Shown: positions 1 through 11,200 of the stretch, one piece after another | How the letters are laid out: every line of letters begins with the position of its first letter | How positions within the stretch are numbered: position 1 is the first letter of the stretch | From: Chloromonas sp. AAM2 | Taxonomy: Eukaryota; Chlorophyta; Chlorophyceae; Chlamydomonadales; Chlamydomonadaceae | NCBI GenBank assembly: GCA_004335635.1 | Contig: QAXH01005948.1 | Location: forward strand, 289 to 32,152 | Length of the DNA: 31,864 bases | Direction: 5' to 3' | Position numbers and translations under genes: made by a program | Notes under the pieces: generated by a model | Told to the model about the DNA's origin: nothing | Databases searched by the model: none | Seen by the model: only the letters and a program-made list of their open reading frames with translations

Positions 1-24
1 CATTTATGGCATGTGAACAACGTA

Positions 25-600
25 CATGAAGACATTCGCGTGCTATGCTATTGGCTGCTCGTCAGGCCCGGCACCCAAAGACTTACAGACCCAAAGACGG
101 TACAGCTAGGTCTCTGGGTCTCTAGATCTTCTAGTCTGCGCCTGGGATGTTCTCAGGATAACCGTGGCACACATTAGGGTACTTGCCTACTGCACCAGAG
201 ACAAGATCTCAGGCAGTACACCCAGCAACCAGAGACCTGAAGACCTTTCCACTGTACACCCAGGTGTCTGGGTCTATGAGTTTAGAAGCCTGTACCTGGA
301 AATGCTATCGTGGCATGAGCTAGAGGTAGCCACTTGCCTGCTGCACCAGGGAAAAGATTTCAGGCAGCACACCCAGAGACCTGCAGACCCTACTGCGGTA
401 CGGACAGGACTTTGGGTTTCTGAGTTTGCACAAGCAAGAACCCATGGCAGTCATGGCATAGATGCTGGCTTGATGTATCCGGCACTCTCCTGCAAAACCA
501 AGGACGTATGGTTACGCGATACACCTCCATACCTGCCAGATGCCCACAGACCTCAAGACTTCGCCATTTTACGGCTTGGAATTTGGACTCTCTGCCTCTC
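25..600. repeat. degenerate ~150-bp tandem array
   Basis: Three diverged units start near 181, 332 and 482, a spacing of 150-151 bp, with a weaker partial unit before 181. Each has a CTGCACCAGRGA-like block, then AGACCTGMAGACC, then a CTGGGTCT / TTTGGGTTTCTGAG block. The + frame 164-679 shows the same periodicity in protein (RPEDLSTVHPGVWV, then RPADPTAVRTGLWV, then RPQDFAILRLGIW), so any frame through the array looks like a repeat protein. I see no splice context or known domain and treat it as satellite-like DNA, not a gene. Confidence 0.7.
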
Positions 601-719
601 AGTCTGGTATCAGCCAACCAGGTGCATGCATGCACTGGGTTGCTACATGGTTGCGCTTAGGCCGCACCCAGGAAACTAGAGACTCAGGGACTCAGACTGA
701 GTATACAGGGGCCGGCTCA

Positions 720-1235
720 GGTTTGTGGTGTGGTGTAGCTTTATGCAACTCACATGTTCTTGGCGCAACACGTGATGTTATTGCTATCACCCTCTGATGT
801 TGTTGCTCGTCTGCCTTCCAACTGTACCCCTTTGCCCTTCAAGCTCAGGCCTTTGACCCCTTCTGTCTTTAGCTGCTCAGCCTTGCTTGGTAGGGAGGGT
901 TTACCCCGACCGCGCGCTACCCTGCTGTTGGCTTCTGCCGCCCTGCTGGCTGGTGTCTCGCGTCCTCATCTGTGTAAGCCGTCACACACACCCTCTGTTG
1001 CCATATAACAGCTGCTGTTGCTGACAAGAATTTCGTTGACACAGTCAGCGCTGGCGTACTACACAGCATCATGCCAACAGGCGGCCCTTGTTGTGACGAC
1101 TCAACACTATCTGTTGTGCAGGCTCCTCAAGTACCGCTGGTACGGCCTTGGCCACAGCAACTGCCGAAGGGGCCGCGTCCGTCAGCTTGCCTGCAGCTTT
1201 TGATACCCTGGTGCACACCCATGAACGCTAACTAA
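720..1235 (+). repeat. tail of composite dispersed repeat, copy A
   Basis: This stretch lies directly after the 150-bp array and matches 5355-5700 in the same orientation. Shared blocks in order: ACTCACATGTTC-TGGC-CAACACGTG at 750 and 5400, AACAGCTGCTGTTGCTG at 1008 and 5458, ACTCAACAC-ATCTGTTGTGCAGG at 1098 and 5535, CTTGGCCACAGC at 1147 and 5612, and an ACACCCAT block at 1215 and 5683. Copy A carries about 200 bp more between the first two blocks (about 800-1000). It looks like a mobile or segmentally duplicated repeat. No coding capacity is convincing. Confidence 0.7.
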
Positions 1236-1343
1236 TCTCCAGTTACAGCACCATCTACCAGTTACACAGCATCAGTTGCATGGGCACTCAATTGCGCCCA
1301 AAGCAAGCTCAAATACGTGCCTTTGCTGTCGTTTGACACCTCG

Positions 1344-1482
1344 CTAGAAACCCCGCTAGCTTCCAGCTGCCCATCTAGTCCCGCTAGATCGTGCTAGATG
1401 GCCCGCTAGATGCTGTCTGCAGCTAGATGCTAGCACCCAATCTAGCCACACTGCTAGATGCTAGCTGGTAGAATCTAGCAGG
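1344..1482. repeat. CTAG-rich cluster of GCTAGAT-like heptamers
   Basis: About a dozen CTAG tetramers occur in roughly 135 bp, mostly as GCTAGAT, GCTAGC or ATCTAGC. They run in both orientations because CTAG is self-complementary. Spacing is irregular (8-20 bp), so this is not a clean tandem repeat. No gene overlaps it and its function is unknown. Confidence 0.6.
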
Positions 1483-1489
1483 GCTACCA

Positions 1490-3250
1490 TTCCGACGCAT
1501 GAACGAGACTGTAGGTAAGCATTCCGACTAGTATACACAGTAAACCAACATTCCAACAGCCAAAAACGAGTCGGAATGTTACCCAACCACAATCCCGAGC
1601 TACCCGAACACTTATTCCACAATGCCAAGCCAATATACAACACCACCACTACGTACACACACGATCCACAAGTGTCCCACAAGCAAATGAGCCACGTCAT
1701 TTCCAGGCCCAAACCATAGGGGACTGTGTAACAAAGGACCCAAGGCAAGAGTAAGCAGGTGTATTCCCATAGGCAAGTGATAATCCAATGAACTTCGTGC
1801 TGATGCTCCTGCTCAGAGCACAACAGACACTCAATCTGTCTCAATCATCACAGCCAGCTTTGAGGGCACATGTTAGGGCCAAATCTTGCCATCATGCTCA
1901 AATCTTGCCATCGTGCACGCAGTTTTTCTCCTCTCAGTTAGAAGCATTAGCCAGTGAGTGAAAAAGAGAAGTATGAGCAATTATCAGACTGCATAAACCG
2001 CGTGGGTTCATGCCGTAGCAAGTACACAAGTGGTGTGGGATGAGCATGACTTGCAGTTTTGTGTTGTATTGTTGCATTCCTGGAGAGACTTGCCAGAGAG
2101 CCATTGCCATCTTCATGAGGAACCTCGCTTGAGCACCTAGCCTGCATCATAGGTTCCTCCATTCTAAAGCCCGGATGCAGGTTCCTCTGCCAAGACAGCA
2201 GTCCAATGAGTCGTACTGCACCTCCCTAAGCCCAAACATAGTCATGTGGCCTAGGGGAAGGTACTCCAAGCATGATTGAGTTTCCCAGGCAATACGCAAT
2301 GCCTGTCATGGTTACTTGGACAAACATACACCCAGAAGCACTAGATTGCAACATTGAGGAGCCGAACCCACTTGTCCTGCCTGCACCTCATGTCTGCCAC
2401 TGTTGGGACTAACAAGCACACTGCCCCAAGATCCGCCCCACCACCCAAGTGCCCCTGCTTGTGCGGGCCCCTGCCGCATGAGCAGGCAGTCACCTCTTGG
2501 CGTGCCTGCTGTGACCACACTTGTAGTGCCACGTTGGACAGAGCCGCAAGGGACTTATATCCAGGAAGATGCATAATACAACAGTTTTGTGACCTGCTGG
2601 GTGGCTATGATTCTTATGGTCGCATGATTGAGGCAAATGACTGCATTCCAGGAGTGGTTCCAAAGTGGCCCTCTACATCCAAACAGGGCATCACGTGCTT
2701 CATGTCCGGTCCTGGGTTACTGAAGCTGGTACATCCGGCTCCTTGAGCATGAAACAAGGCCTGGTAGCTGACAGCTCAGCATAGTCTCTGACGGCAGCAC
2801 GCCATCTTATTGCTGTAATCACATGCTTATACTAGGTTGGTGCTTGCCCTGGACTGACTCATGCCTGCCTCTGGCACATTCGTCCCCCCAGTTGCACAGC
2901 CACCAGCCAGCTCACACATGCACCCAAGCACCTGACCATTGCGCCCTCCTCTTGGACAGGGTGCCAATTGCCTGGATGTCAAGCAGCGCCCAATCCAAGA
3001 CTCCTGGCACTTCACGCAAGGGCTCTGTCTTCTTCTACTGCACGTGCACATGTTCAGAATACTGCCGTTGCTTGTAAACTCTTTGGTACCATGCTAGCAG
3101 GTCAGGTCATGTCTGGCTGGTGAGCATGCCATCAGCAGCAGTCGGGATCTGCCAGCTTCTTGTTACGCATGCATGCCTTGCAGTTGTGCCTGGCTAACAC
3201 AGTACCAAAGCCTGTCTCCATGCATCCACACCCATGCCGGCTATGATCAG
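1490..3250. other. no gene recognised
   Basis: Several open frames of 60-130 codons run through here on both strands, for example 1461-1844 (-) and 2354-2746 (+). Their composition is poor for real proteins (rich in Cys and Trp or His) and none has matching splice partners. A short inverted motif is visible: CATTCCGAC at 1490 and 1516 against GTCGGAATG at about 1571. I see no supported gene, RNA or mobile-element protein. Confidence 0.5.
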
Positions 3251-3256
3251 CAATAG

Positions 3257-3298
3257 CCTAACCCTAACCCTAACCCTAACCCTAACCCTAACCCTAAC
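3257..3298. repeat. interstitial telomere-type tract (CCCTAA/TTAGGG)x7
   Basis: Seven perfect head-to-tail copies of CCTAAC, that is (TTAGGG)n on the minus strand, are flanked by ordinary sequence on both sides. TTAGGG is the telomere unit in some chlamydomonadalean algae, in contrast to the longer unit in Chlamydomonas and the plant-type TTTAGGG. The tract is short and internal, so it is a relic of break repair, fusion or chance telomerase addition, not a chromosome end. Confidence 0.9.
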
Positions 3299-3404
3299 TA
3301 CCAAACCGCCCCAATCATGTGTTTGAACACACTGGAAGTGCCTGTCAAACGCCAAGCAGCTAGGTTGCAGGCAAATGTAACGACAACTCACTTTGTCATA
3401 CCTT

Positions 3405-3908
3405 CTAAGGTTCGTAGTTGTGCACAAACTTGAAGATGCGCACAAGGGTGGCGCGTAGCCGTAGGTCTGCCTCAGCCTTCACTGCCTCGGCTTGCTCTGA
3501 TGCTGTCATGGCGTGCGCTGTGGTGTTGGCGTCACCACGAGGAGTGCCAGGTACGGTCAGGTAGATTGTGTTGAGGTCTTCCTCCTGCAGCTGGAGCCGG
3601 TGCTAGTTGTTGAAGCGCCACGCCTTCGCCCACAAAGGGACCTTGCGTATAGGCTCGATGGCTCCAGACTGGCCCTTGCCAGTCTCCATGGTAATCTTCT
3701 CCGCTGCTAACACCAGTAACTGGCGTTTGGAGAGCGGATAGATGATGGTTCTGTTGATGGTCCTGACTTGTGACTTGAGGGTGATGACTTCTGACTTGAG
3801 GGGAATGTCTCGCTCCAGTAGCATCTGAGTAACCTGTTCCAGTGCCTTGAACCTCTGCTCCGCAGACTGTTGAGCAGCAGTTTGTGGTGACTCCTGACCG
3901 ACAGCTGA
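3405..3908 (-). pseudogene. decayed coiled-coil ORF with one in-frame TAG
   Basis: Reading the minus strand from just after a TAA at 3909-3911 gives 167 codons in one frame down to TAG at 3405-3407, interrupted only by a TAG at 3603-3605. The part before the stop is protein-like: AAQQSAEQRFKALEQVTQ, then an amphipathic stretch (LLERDIPLKSEVITLKSQV), then KRQLLVLAAEKITMETG. After the stop it continues as RLQLQEEDLNTIYLTV, then EAVKAEADLRLRATLVRIFK. Both halves are helix-rich and highly charged, as expected of one coiled-coil protein. The stop differs from Gln CAG by one base. A CAG acceptor at about 3898 could start the exon. I do not recognise the family. A transposon-encoded or multi-copy protein is possible, and a functional shorter protein ending at 3603 cannot be excluded. 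Confidence 0.5.
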
Positions 3909-3911
3909 TTA

Positions 3912-5039
3912 ACCACTGCCAGTCTGATAGCAGTTCAGTGATATGCTAGTGTCAGCAAGGAAAGGTGCACAGACTGGCAGCAGTTGGAAACCACCTGTGT
4001 GCAGCACAGGAGAACACTGAACGGAAGACGCAGAACAAAAGGCAAACATTCCTTACAATAGATTGCATGTGGTTTGAATTCATCAGAACCTCTCACTGTT
4101 TGTCACCACAAACCCTTACACCCTGGCCAAAAGCTTGCAACGAGGCACACAACAGAGCGTGTAGCTGAACATGCCAGCTCCACGGAACTGGCTTCACGAC
4201 TAAGAGCCTTGGGCTGTGCGACACTTTAGAGCCGTACACGCATGCCTGGTAATACATATAAAGCCCAAAATGCCCCATAATTCGTCAGACTACAGGCCCA
4301 GAGCAGCCTTTCAACTGCGGTCTGCATACCGCAAGTGGTTAAAGGGGTCCCGCAGTGTCAGCATGTGACTTCTGGCGTCGCGTCGACCTGGCCATGCCTG
4401 GTACCTCATGTCTGGTAGTTTGACGCGACACCACCACGAGCTAGGTCTCGCTGGCGAAGTCATGTTGCCCCCCTATCCCCTATCCGCCCTGATGAGAACT
4501 GGTCTTAACAAAGGCTTGTGCCGGTGCAGCTGCAGCATGCCAGGCGTTTGAAATTTGCCGTTTGGAATCGTCCTCCTCGATGCTGTGTACCAAATCGCGT
4601 GTAGCCCAGCTTGCGTGCAGCCCAGTTGAGTAGCTCTACAGTTGACTACAAATTGCCGGGAGATTTTGCAACCTTCCTTCGCCCGAACCTATTTGAAAGT
4701 GAGTCGCAGGTTGGCAGCAACGTGCACGCGCCACGCCATGCAGGGACACGATGCAACTCTTCCCTACATGCCGCGCGTGTCATGTATCAGTCACGGCCCA
4801 ACACACGCTTGCTCTCTCTTCTTGTAGCAAGCAGGCTGAGTGCGGCGTTGCGGCCTGTGGACCGCATTGGAGCCTGGGTGGTGTTGGCCAGGACAGCCCT
4901 TTTGGCGACTTGACAACCCTTGTTGCACAACCCTGGTGAGTGTGGACCGTTGAGTGCACCCCTGTTAGCGTTGCCATGCGTCACTGCACCATAGGCCCTG
5001 TGGGTTGCACCATCTATGTCTTTGCGCTGGTTCCCGGAC
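3912..5039. other. no gene recognised
   Basis: Only short frames are present and none forms exons with compatible phases. No structural RNA or long repeat is apparent. Confidence 0.45.
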
Positions 5040-5175
5040 TGCTGGGTTACTGGGTCTGGTATACAAGCCAGGTCTGATGTGCCGCATCACAAACCCTTGC
5101 ATGCCGCTCCATTGGGTGTCTGGGTATCGGGTATATGTCTGATGTGCCGGTTCCCGAGCCTTTGCATGCCACTCC
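5040..5175. repeat. two-copy ~65-bp tandem duplication
   Basis: GTCTGATGTGCCG occurs at about 5072 and 5138, CTTGCATGCCGCTCC at about 5096 pairs with TTTGCATGCCACTCC at about 5161, and TGGGTNNCTGGGT precedes each. The offset is 65-66 bp. It sits immediately upstream of copy B of the composite repeat. Confidence 0.65.
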
Positions 5176-5279
5176 CGCTGCCCTGCGCTAGGTGTCAGGG
5201 TTTCCGGGTTTCTGTGTCTCTGGGTGTACATAGTCTGGGTATACACTGGGAAACCCACGGCAGGGGTCACGGCAGCGTA

Positions 5280-5710
5280 GAAGCAGGCGCTTGCTTGCTT
5301 GTTTGCTTCAGCAAGGCCATGAATTTCAGCAGAACCCAGAGACCCGAGGACCCTTGTGGTGGTTGTGTTGCTGTTTGCTGTGTGGCGTAAGTTCATGAAA
5401 CTCACATGTTCCTGGCTCAACACGTGTTGTTGTTGCCATCACCTTCAGTTGCCACACAACAGCTGCTGTTGCTGGCAACAAACTTGTTGAAACAACCATT
5501 TGTGTCTCAACCGGCTTGCTCCTGTTGTGACCACTCAACACCTCCTGTTGTGCAGGTTGCTGGATGCGCACGCCACCTGTTGCTCACCCGGCTATTTGTT
5601 GTGGCCCACCCTTGGCCACAGCTAATGCAGAGGTTGCTGGCTACATCTGTCCGCTTGCCTGTGGCATGAAACATTGTGGTGGACACCCATAAGCGACCCG
5701 TCATCAATCA
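5280..5710 (+). repeat. composite dispersed repeat, copy B
   Basis: It begins with one diverged unit of the 150-bp family (TTTCAGCAG, then AACCCAGAGACCCGAGGACCC near 5330). From about 5355 it follows the tail seen at 720-1235, in direct orientation about 4.65 kb away. The order of blocks is conserved between copies, which argues for duplication of a single composite unit over chance low complexity. Confidence 0.7.
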
Positions 5711-5811
5711 ATTGAGTGGACACCCTTTCCAGTGCTAATCGCACACTTCCAGAGACACACATACCTATCCAAACCTTTGCCGCTTACGCAACTCGAGTAG
5801 GCGCCATGTGA

Positions 5812-5868
5812 ACATCTGGGTACATCTGGGTACACCTGGGTACATCTGGGTACACCTGGGTACATCTA
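5812..5868. repeat. 10-bp tandem repeat TACATCTGGG / TACACCTGGG
   Basis: About five and a half units alternate between TACATCTGGG and TACACCTGGG, so a 20-bp higher-order unit is also visible. Confidence 0.9.
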
Positions 5869-6419
5869 CAGCACCCTAGGGGAAGACTTGCCTTGGCCCA
5901 CGTGCTTGCTTGCTGTCTTGACAACAATGCTGTAAGACAACTCGCGCACGCTCAAATGTGTCAGATTCCCAGAACCCAAGAGCACCAGAGCACCCAGGTT
6001 GCCGCTCTTGGTGCTGCACGACTGTATGCTGTAATGTGTTGCTAGTTTGTTCCATGACAACGGTGTCAGCTGGGCTCCGACCGACGGCGTCGCCCTGGCC
6101 CTTTCACAGACTGTATGGATCCCCCCAATGCGTACAGCCATGATCCGCCACCAGGTACCCACGTGGCCAAGTGCTAGGCGCCCTGACCCTTGCATAGATA
6201 GTGTGAGCTGCTTTGAAACCTCACTGAGCGTATGGTTGCACACACTCTATCCAAGTCAAGCGAACGCCTCGTCTCTTGCTTGTCTCATGCTTGAGCGCGG
6301 GTCTGTGTTCCTTTGCTTTACACAATTTACTCTCACAAAGAGTGAGGTATGATAAGTGCACTCAGTTCTGTGAGGCGTGGATCAACAAAGTATTTTGGAT
6401 GGCGTAGGGTTAGAGAACT

Positions 6420-7200
6420 TGGATACCTGGATACCTGAACACAATCACTGCAGGCGATCACGATCACGGACTGCTGACAGCTGCTCTGATGCATCTGGCA
6501 TCACGCGCACTTCTGCAGGGCTTGGTTGCACAGACTACCTCTTTATCCACTGCCCGGCACACGATGGCTCGCTGGTCATGCATACCAAAGTACCTGGACG
6601 CTCGCCAGTGGCTGACTGCTGCAGACCAACACTGGCCAGTGCGGCCTTGGTTTTGTCGCGGAGTACTTGGCCACCCAGGTACCCGGACACTTGGCGGCGA
6701 TCCACAGCTGCGCCAACATCGACTTAGTGTGGCTTGGGCGGCGAGGCCCATTGTGTCAAAGTAAATTGGCTGACTGGGTACCTGGGGTCTCATGAGTGGC
6801 CCGCAGCTGCAGCCCAACACAAGCTCAGTGCGGCCTGGGTTTGCAGCAGATTATGCATCAAGTACCCAAGCGACCGGGTGTCCAAGTGTCGCACCTCCCA
6901 CGAATGCACAAGGTTTGGACGGCGCCCAAGATGACACACTACCAGGTACTCAAGTGCTCGGATGTCAAAATGCTGAGCTCCAGACCCTTGCACACACGGA
7001 TCAGTACCCGCTTGACATAGCCACGACTTGCCCGCCAACATTACTTGAGGACTCGGGCGTCGCAGTGTCCCACAGCTGCGGGTCAGCATCGGTTCAGTGC
7101 GACCCCGGGTTCTGTGGCCGAGTACTCGGTCACCCAGGGTCACTTGGATACTTCGTGGCAGCCCATAGCTCCACCAAAACCATCAACGCAAGTTGACCTG
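6420..7200. repeat. degenerate ~95-bp satellite-like array
   Basis: A block of the form CAGCTGC-SSMCAACA-NNNNTCAGTGCGGCCTGGGT recurs near 6612, 6707, 6802, 7073 and, weakly, 6508 and 7165. The intervals are multiples of about 95 bp. Each is followed by a GAGTACTYGG/AAGTACCCAAG block with ACCCAGG and a CACTTGG-like end. Several 60-130 codon frames cross the array on both strands, but they are by-products of the periodicity. Confidence 0.65.
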
Positions 7201-7562
7201 GGGGTGCGGCACAGAACTGTTTGGTTATTTGGGCACCTGGACACTTGGCGGTCGTACAGAGGCTCCAGATACCGACTTATATCATGGACCACCACCGGGC
7301 AAGCAAGGCAGGATGGTGTGGGCGAGAACTAGGCAGTGCTGGCGGCACAGCCAGCACGCAGATGATTGATGTAACAACAGAATGTTGGTACAGTCCTAGG
7401 TATCACCCTTGAACCACCATGTTGGTATTTTTGTAAGAAGCTGCTGCAGCAAGAAGCAACAAGGGTGATACTTGCAGCAAGTAGTTCTTTCCTCACCACA
7501 TATTACAGCTACGCTCAGTGCACCAGCCTGTGTGCCCCCGCAGCTTTAGCCATCCATGATCA

Positions 7563-7602
7563 CCGGAGACGGCCAATTGTTTTTGGCCGTTCCCGTCTCC
7601 GG
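7563..7602. other. perfect 10-bp hairpin (CCGGAGACGG / CCGTCTCCGG)
   Basis: The arms at 7563-7572 and 7593-7602 are perfectly complementary. An inner GGCCA (7571-7575) pairs with TGGCC (7584-7588) around a T-rich loop. No T tail follows and nothing ties it to transcription. It may be the core of a small foldback repeat. Confidence 0.6.
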
Positions 7603-8272
7603 CTCCGATAACCAGCGTCATTTGCTGCCCAACTTCTGTCAGCTTCATACTACTGTCAGCTTCAGGACTGCCATGAAGATGCGATACATTCATCCTTGGC
7701 TGGTGGCAGACAGTCGTCAACGTGCACAGCTCTACGACTGCAGATGTGACCTCTGGATTCCAGATTCGGTGTGTCATAATCCCCTTCACATGTAGGTTGG
7801 ACGGGTTGGAGTCCCTCCCCGCTTGTGTGCTGGAAAAGATCGATACAAGGTTCATAGATGCTTTCTTTGGGAAGCCGTCGAGTCTGCGTTGAGCTTGGCA
7901 ACGACCTTGATGTTTTCACCTAACATTGGTTTTGATGATCGCGTGTGGTGCGTAAGGGAGTGTCCGGCGATCCAAAGCATCCAAGGTTGTCGAGCCAGCA
8001 TGACATGATGTTGAGCCATGCATGACTTATGATGTCACATACGGCCAAGAACGTTTGTATGTGATGGCGATGAGGCATAAGACTCCACAACGAGCAGCTT
8101 GCCCAATGACGTAAACAGTTGGTTGGATGCAAAGCACGACGAAAGTGAGCACGAAGCCATTGTCGTTCAGACTTCTGAACGACATTTGTCTTGGCCCTGC
8201 AGTGCTGACACTCGCTGCCACCAGACATTGCTAGGCACAACAACACGATCCGGCCTTAGTCTGCCGAAGAGT
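7603..8272. other. upstream spacer of the hydrolase gene
   Basis: No gene is recognised. The + frame running from 8099 to the splice donor at 8279 is open and ends in ...PKSMQ. It may be 5' UTR, or it may extend the N-terminus of the hydrolase gene; see that entry. Confidence 0.4.
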
Positions 8273-11200
8273 ATGCAGGTAGGTGACCATTGAAAAGTGG
8301 CGGAGCGAAGAATTCAAGGCCACCACAGCAGAGAGCCGAATGGGCGATCATAGGCTGTACAGCAGCCATGACTGTTCCGGAGTCGTGCCTGCTTCGTGTC
8401 TGCAACGCATGACACTCCATGCAAATACACACAGTGCTTCTCACCCCAACTACATTTGCATGGCTTCGCCACGCCCTCCGTCATGTGCACGATCACTAGA
8501 GACGGCAGATGTGGGGCCATCCCCATTTTCCGTCTGCTGTGCATATGGTCATGTGTCATGCATGTTGTCATGGGGAAGCCCATGGCAGACTGCAGCATGT
8601 GTGGAGGTGTGCATGCCCTTACCCTGCCCTGTGCGTGCAGGGCACTCTTGTGAGGTACGGTCCCAGGAACACGAACCTGGCCTTCATCAGCCAGGGTGAG
8701 TCACTGGTATGCAATCAACCATAGCTCAAGTGAAGGCATGGAAGGTTGACGTCTCAGTCATGGCTGCGTGCCTGATTTGTTTTGGTGTTGTCAGTCCCTC
8801 GCTTCATCCAGCCAACCTGAAAAGGGTTCAGGTTGTTGCCAGGACGCCTTGTCAAACAATGTATGTAGAGAGCTGATGTGAAACCCCAATGCACGTGCCT
8901 GCTGTTGGACCAATTGAATACCCGCCGATGACTGCCGTTGCATGTGCATGGTATGGTCGCCTGTCCATGTTGTTGTTCGGTCCGGGAAGGACTGCTCAGC
9001 AAGGGCAGACCTTTCCATGGTCTGCCCTCACTGAGCCCTCACTCAGCGGGGGCCCTCTGAGAAAAGAACCAAAGGCCACCACTGAAACCTTAGTAACCAC
9101 CTACAAGACAGTGCAAGCTCACAAGCCAACCTAGCCACACGAGTCGCCTGTCCGTGTGCCCCATGCAGCCGCCGTGCGCCCTGACCCCCCGCCCCCCCAT
9201 GTCAGTGCTGCCACCCGATATAAGGCACCCCATGTGATACTGGTGGGCGGGCTGACGGACGGACTGCTGTTTGCCAGGTGAGCTGTGCTGGTGACCAGCC
9301 TAGGTGAGCTGTGCTGGTGACCAGCGAATACTGTACAGGGGCCACAGCAGGCAGCGCCACATGCACCGAGCGCAACGGATACTAGTGCAACAGATGGACA
9401 GGCAGATAGACAGGCTGACAGATAGATGGATGGATAGATAGAGGGAGATAGACAGATGGATAGAAGAGTGAGAGTACATGAGACTCACTTAACCTTAACC
9501 TTGCAAATGCGCGGAGCTATATGTATGGCACACTAGGAAGTCTTAAACATAGAGACACCAGGGGGCCATTACATGCACTGATTGTGCATAGCAAGCCATG
9601 CTTGAGGCCAGGCGCGCAACAGAACTGAAGCACATACAAACTCCAGGAGCTCACCCGCAACACAACGGATGGATACCCTTCCAGCCACCCTGCATAGCAA
9701 ACATGAAGGCAAAAGATGGCATGGCATGCATCAGAATCCTGGCTTCGCTGAACCCTGTTCGTTCGAACCCCCTTGCCATGCAGTTACGTGCTGCCTTTGA
9801 CCCAGGCGCTGAACAGGGCGGGGTGGCATGTGGTGCAGGCGCAGATGAGCAGCTCTTACTCGGTGAGGGAAACTCGTGTGTGACGACGGGTGAATACATA
9901 TCACGACAACGGGTGAGCATGTGTTTTACATGATGAGCATGACATGTTACACAGGTGGCTGTTGAATACAGGATGATGCACGTCCATAGTCTGACGCCTC
10001 TGGTCTGCCTATGGCATGCACGTCTATGCTGTAGGCAGGCCTCTCATTGCCCATCGTTTCCTACGATCTGCCCATGGGGTGCATATGGGGTGCATATGGT
10101 TCGCACGTCCAGGGGGTGGGCATCTGGTGTAAAACAAACGCTGGGCAATGGTGGGAGTGTGTCGTGCGTATAACCTATTATCTGCCCTTCGTAAAGCCTG
10201 CCTGGTCCTGCCCAAGTCTGTGCTGTAAGGATGCCCATCGTTTCCGTGTGTTCTGCAGGGCTTTGGTTGCGGCAGCCTTGACCGCGACGCCGACGAGCTG
10301 CTGCTGCTGAGCCGGTGGCTGGTTCAGCAGCGGGCAGCCGACGGCCTGCTGCTGCTGGGCCACTCAACCGGCGCCAACGACCTGGTCAGGCTCATGCAGC
10401 GAGCCAAGGAGCAGGGCCTGATTGACGGCATCATGCACGGGGCGGGCCGGACGGATGCCAGACTGCCCATAGTGGGAACCATTTTACAGGGTTCGGTGTC
10501 AGACAGTGATGTGAGTGTGCGGGAAGCCATGTGGGTGTATCAAGGGAAGCCACATGGGTGTAGTATGTGAAGGCACATGGATGCAAGCACAGGCTGCCCA
10601 TGGTGTGGTGCATCATTCAACTGACAGGATCGGTGTCAAACTGTGTTGTCGGTATGCACGAGCATCATCCTGTATTCGACAGCCACTGTCAAGGGTGCAA
10701 CATCTTAAAGTTCTCCCGCATTCATGGGCCGTGGTCAATCCTGACTCCTCTGCACCGGTGGTAGAGGCAGCCAGTGCTTGTAGACGGCATGCTGTTTTGT
10801 GTGGGTGGAGCCAAGTCGGTGACGTCAAATCGGTGGGGATGAGTGGAAAAAGGGGAGCCACCAGCAGTTACTACATGATTATCCACTATGGTCATCGTCG
10901 TTTGTGATGGACAATCACTTGGTTTCCCCTCTGTGCCCTGCTCCCGTGCAGTTCTTCCATGACCGCGAGACCTTCCCTCACATGCCGGAGATAGTCGAGC
11001 GCGCTCACAAGATGATGGAGGCCGGCGAGGGGGAGGCCATCGTGCACAGGTCAGCTGCTGACAGCGGGCGCATGGACGCATGGCACACATGTGACATGGA
11101 AAGCACCATGGGTCGCCATGCATGTTGCATGTGCATCGCACAGTGCAGCCGGCGCACATGCAGACAGCGAGTTTGTTCTTGTGCTTGGTGTTGTGTTAAC

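Noticed and set aside
164..679. 171-codon open frame (+) with apparent protein repeats
   Set aside because: The repeats follow the ~150-bp DNA array and the frame has no splice partners or known domain. Treated as satellite.
1461..1844. 127-codon frame (-) rich in Trp, Cys and Leu
   Set aside because: Composition is atypical for a real protein, there is no family pattern, and no compatible exons lie nearby.
2354..2746. 130-codon frame (+)
   Set aside because: Cys/His/Pro-rich without motif. Overlapping frames on the other strand are of similar quality.
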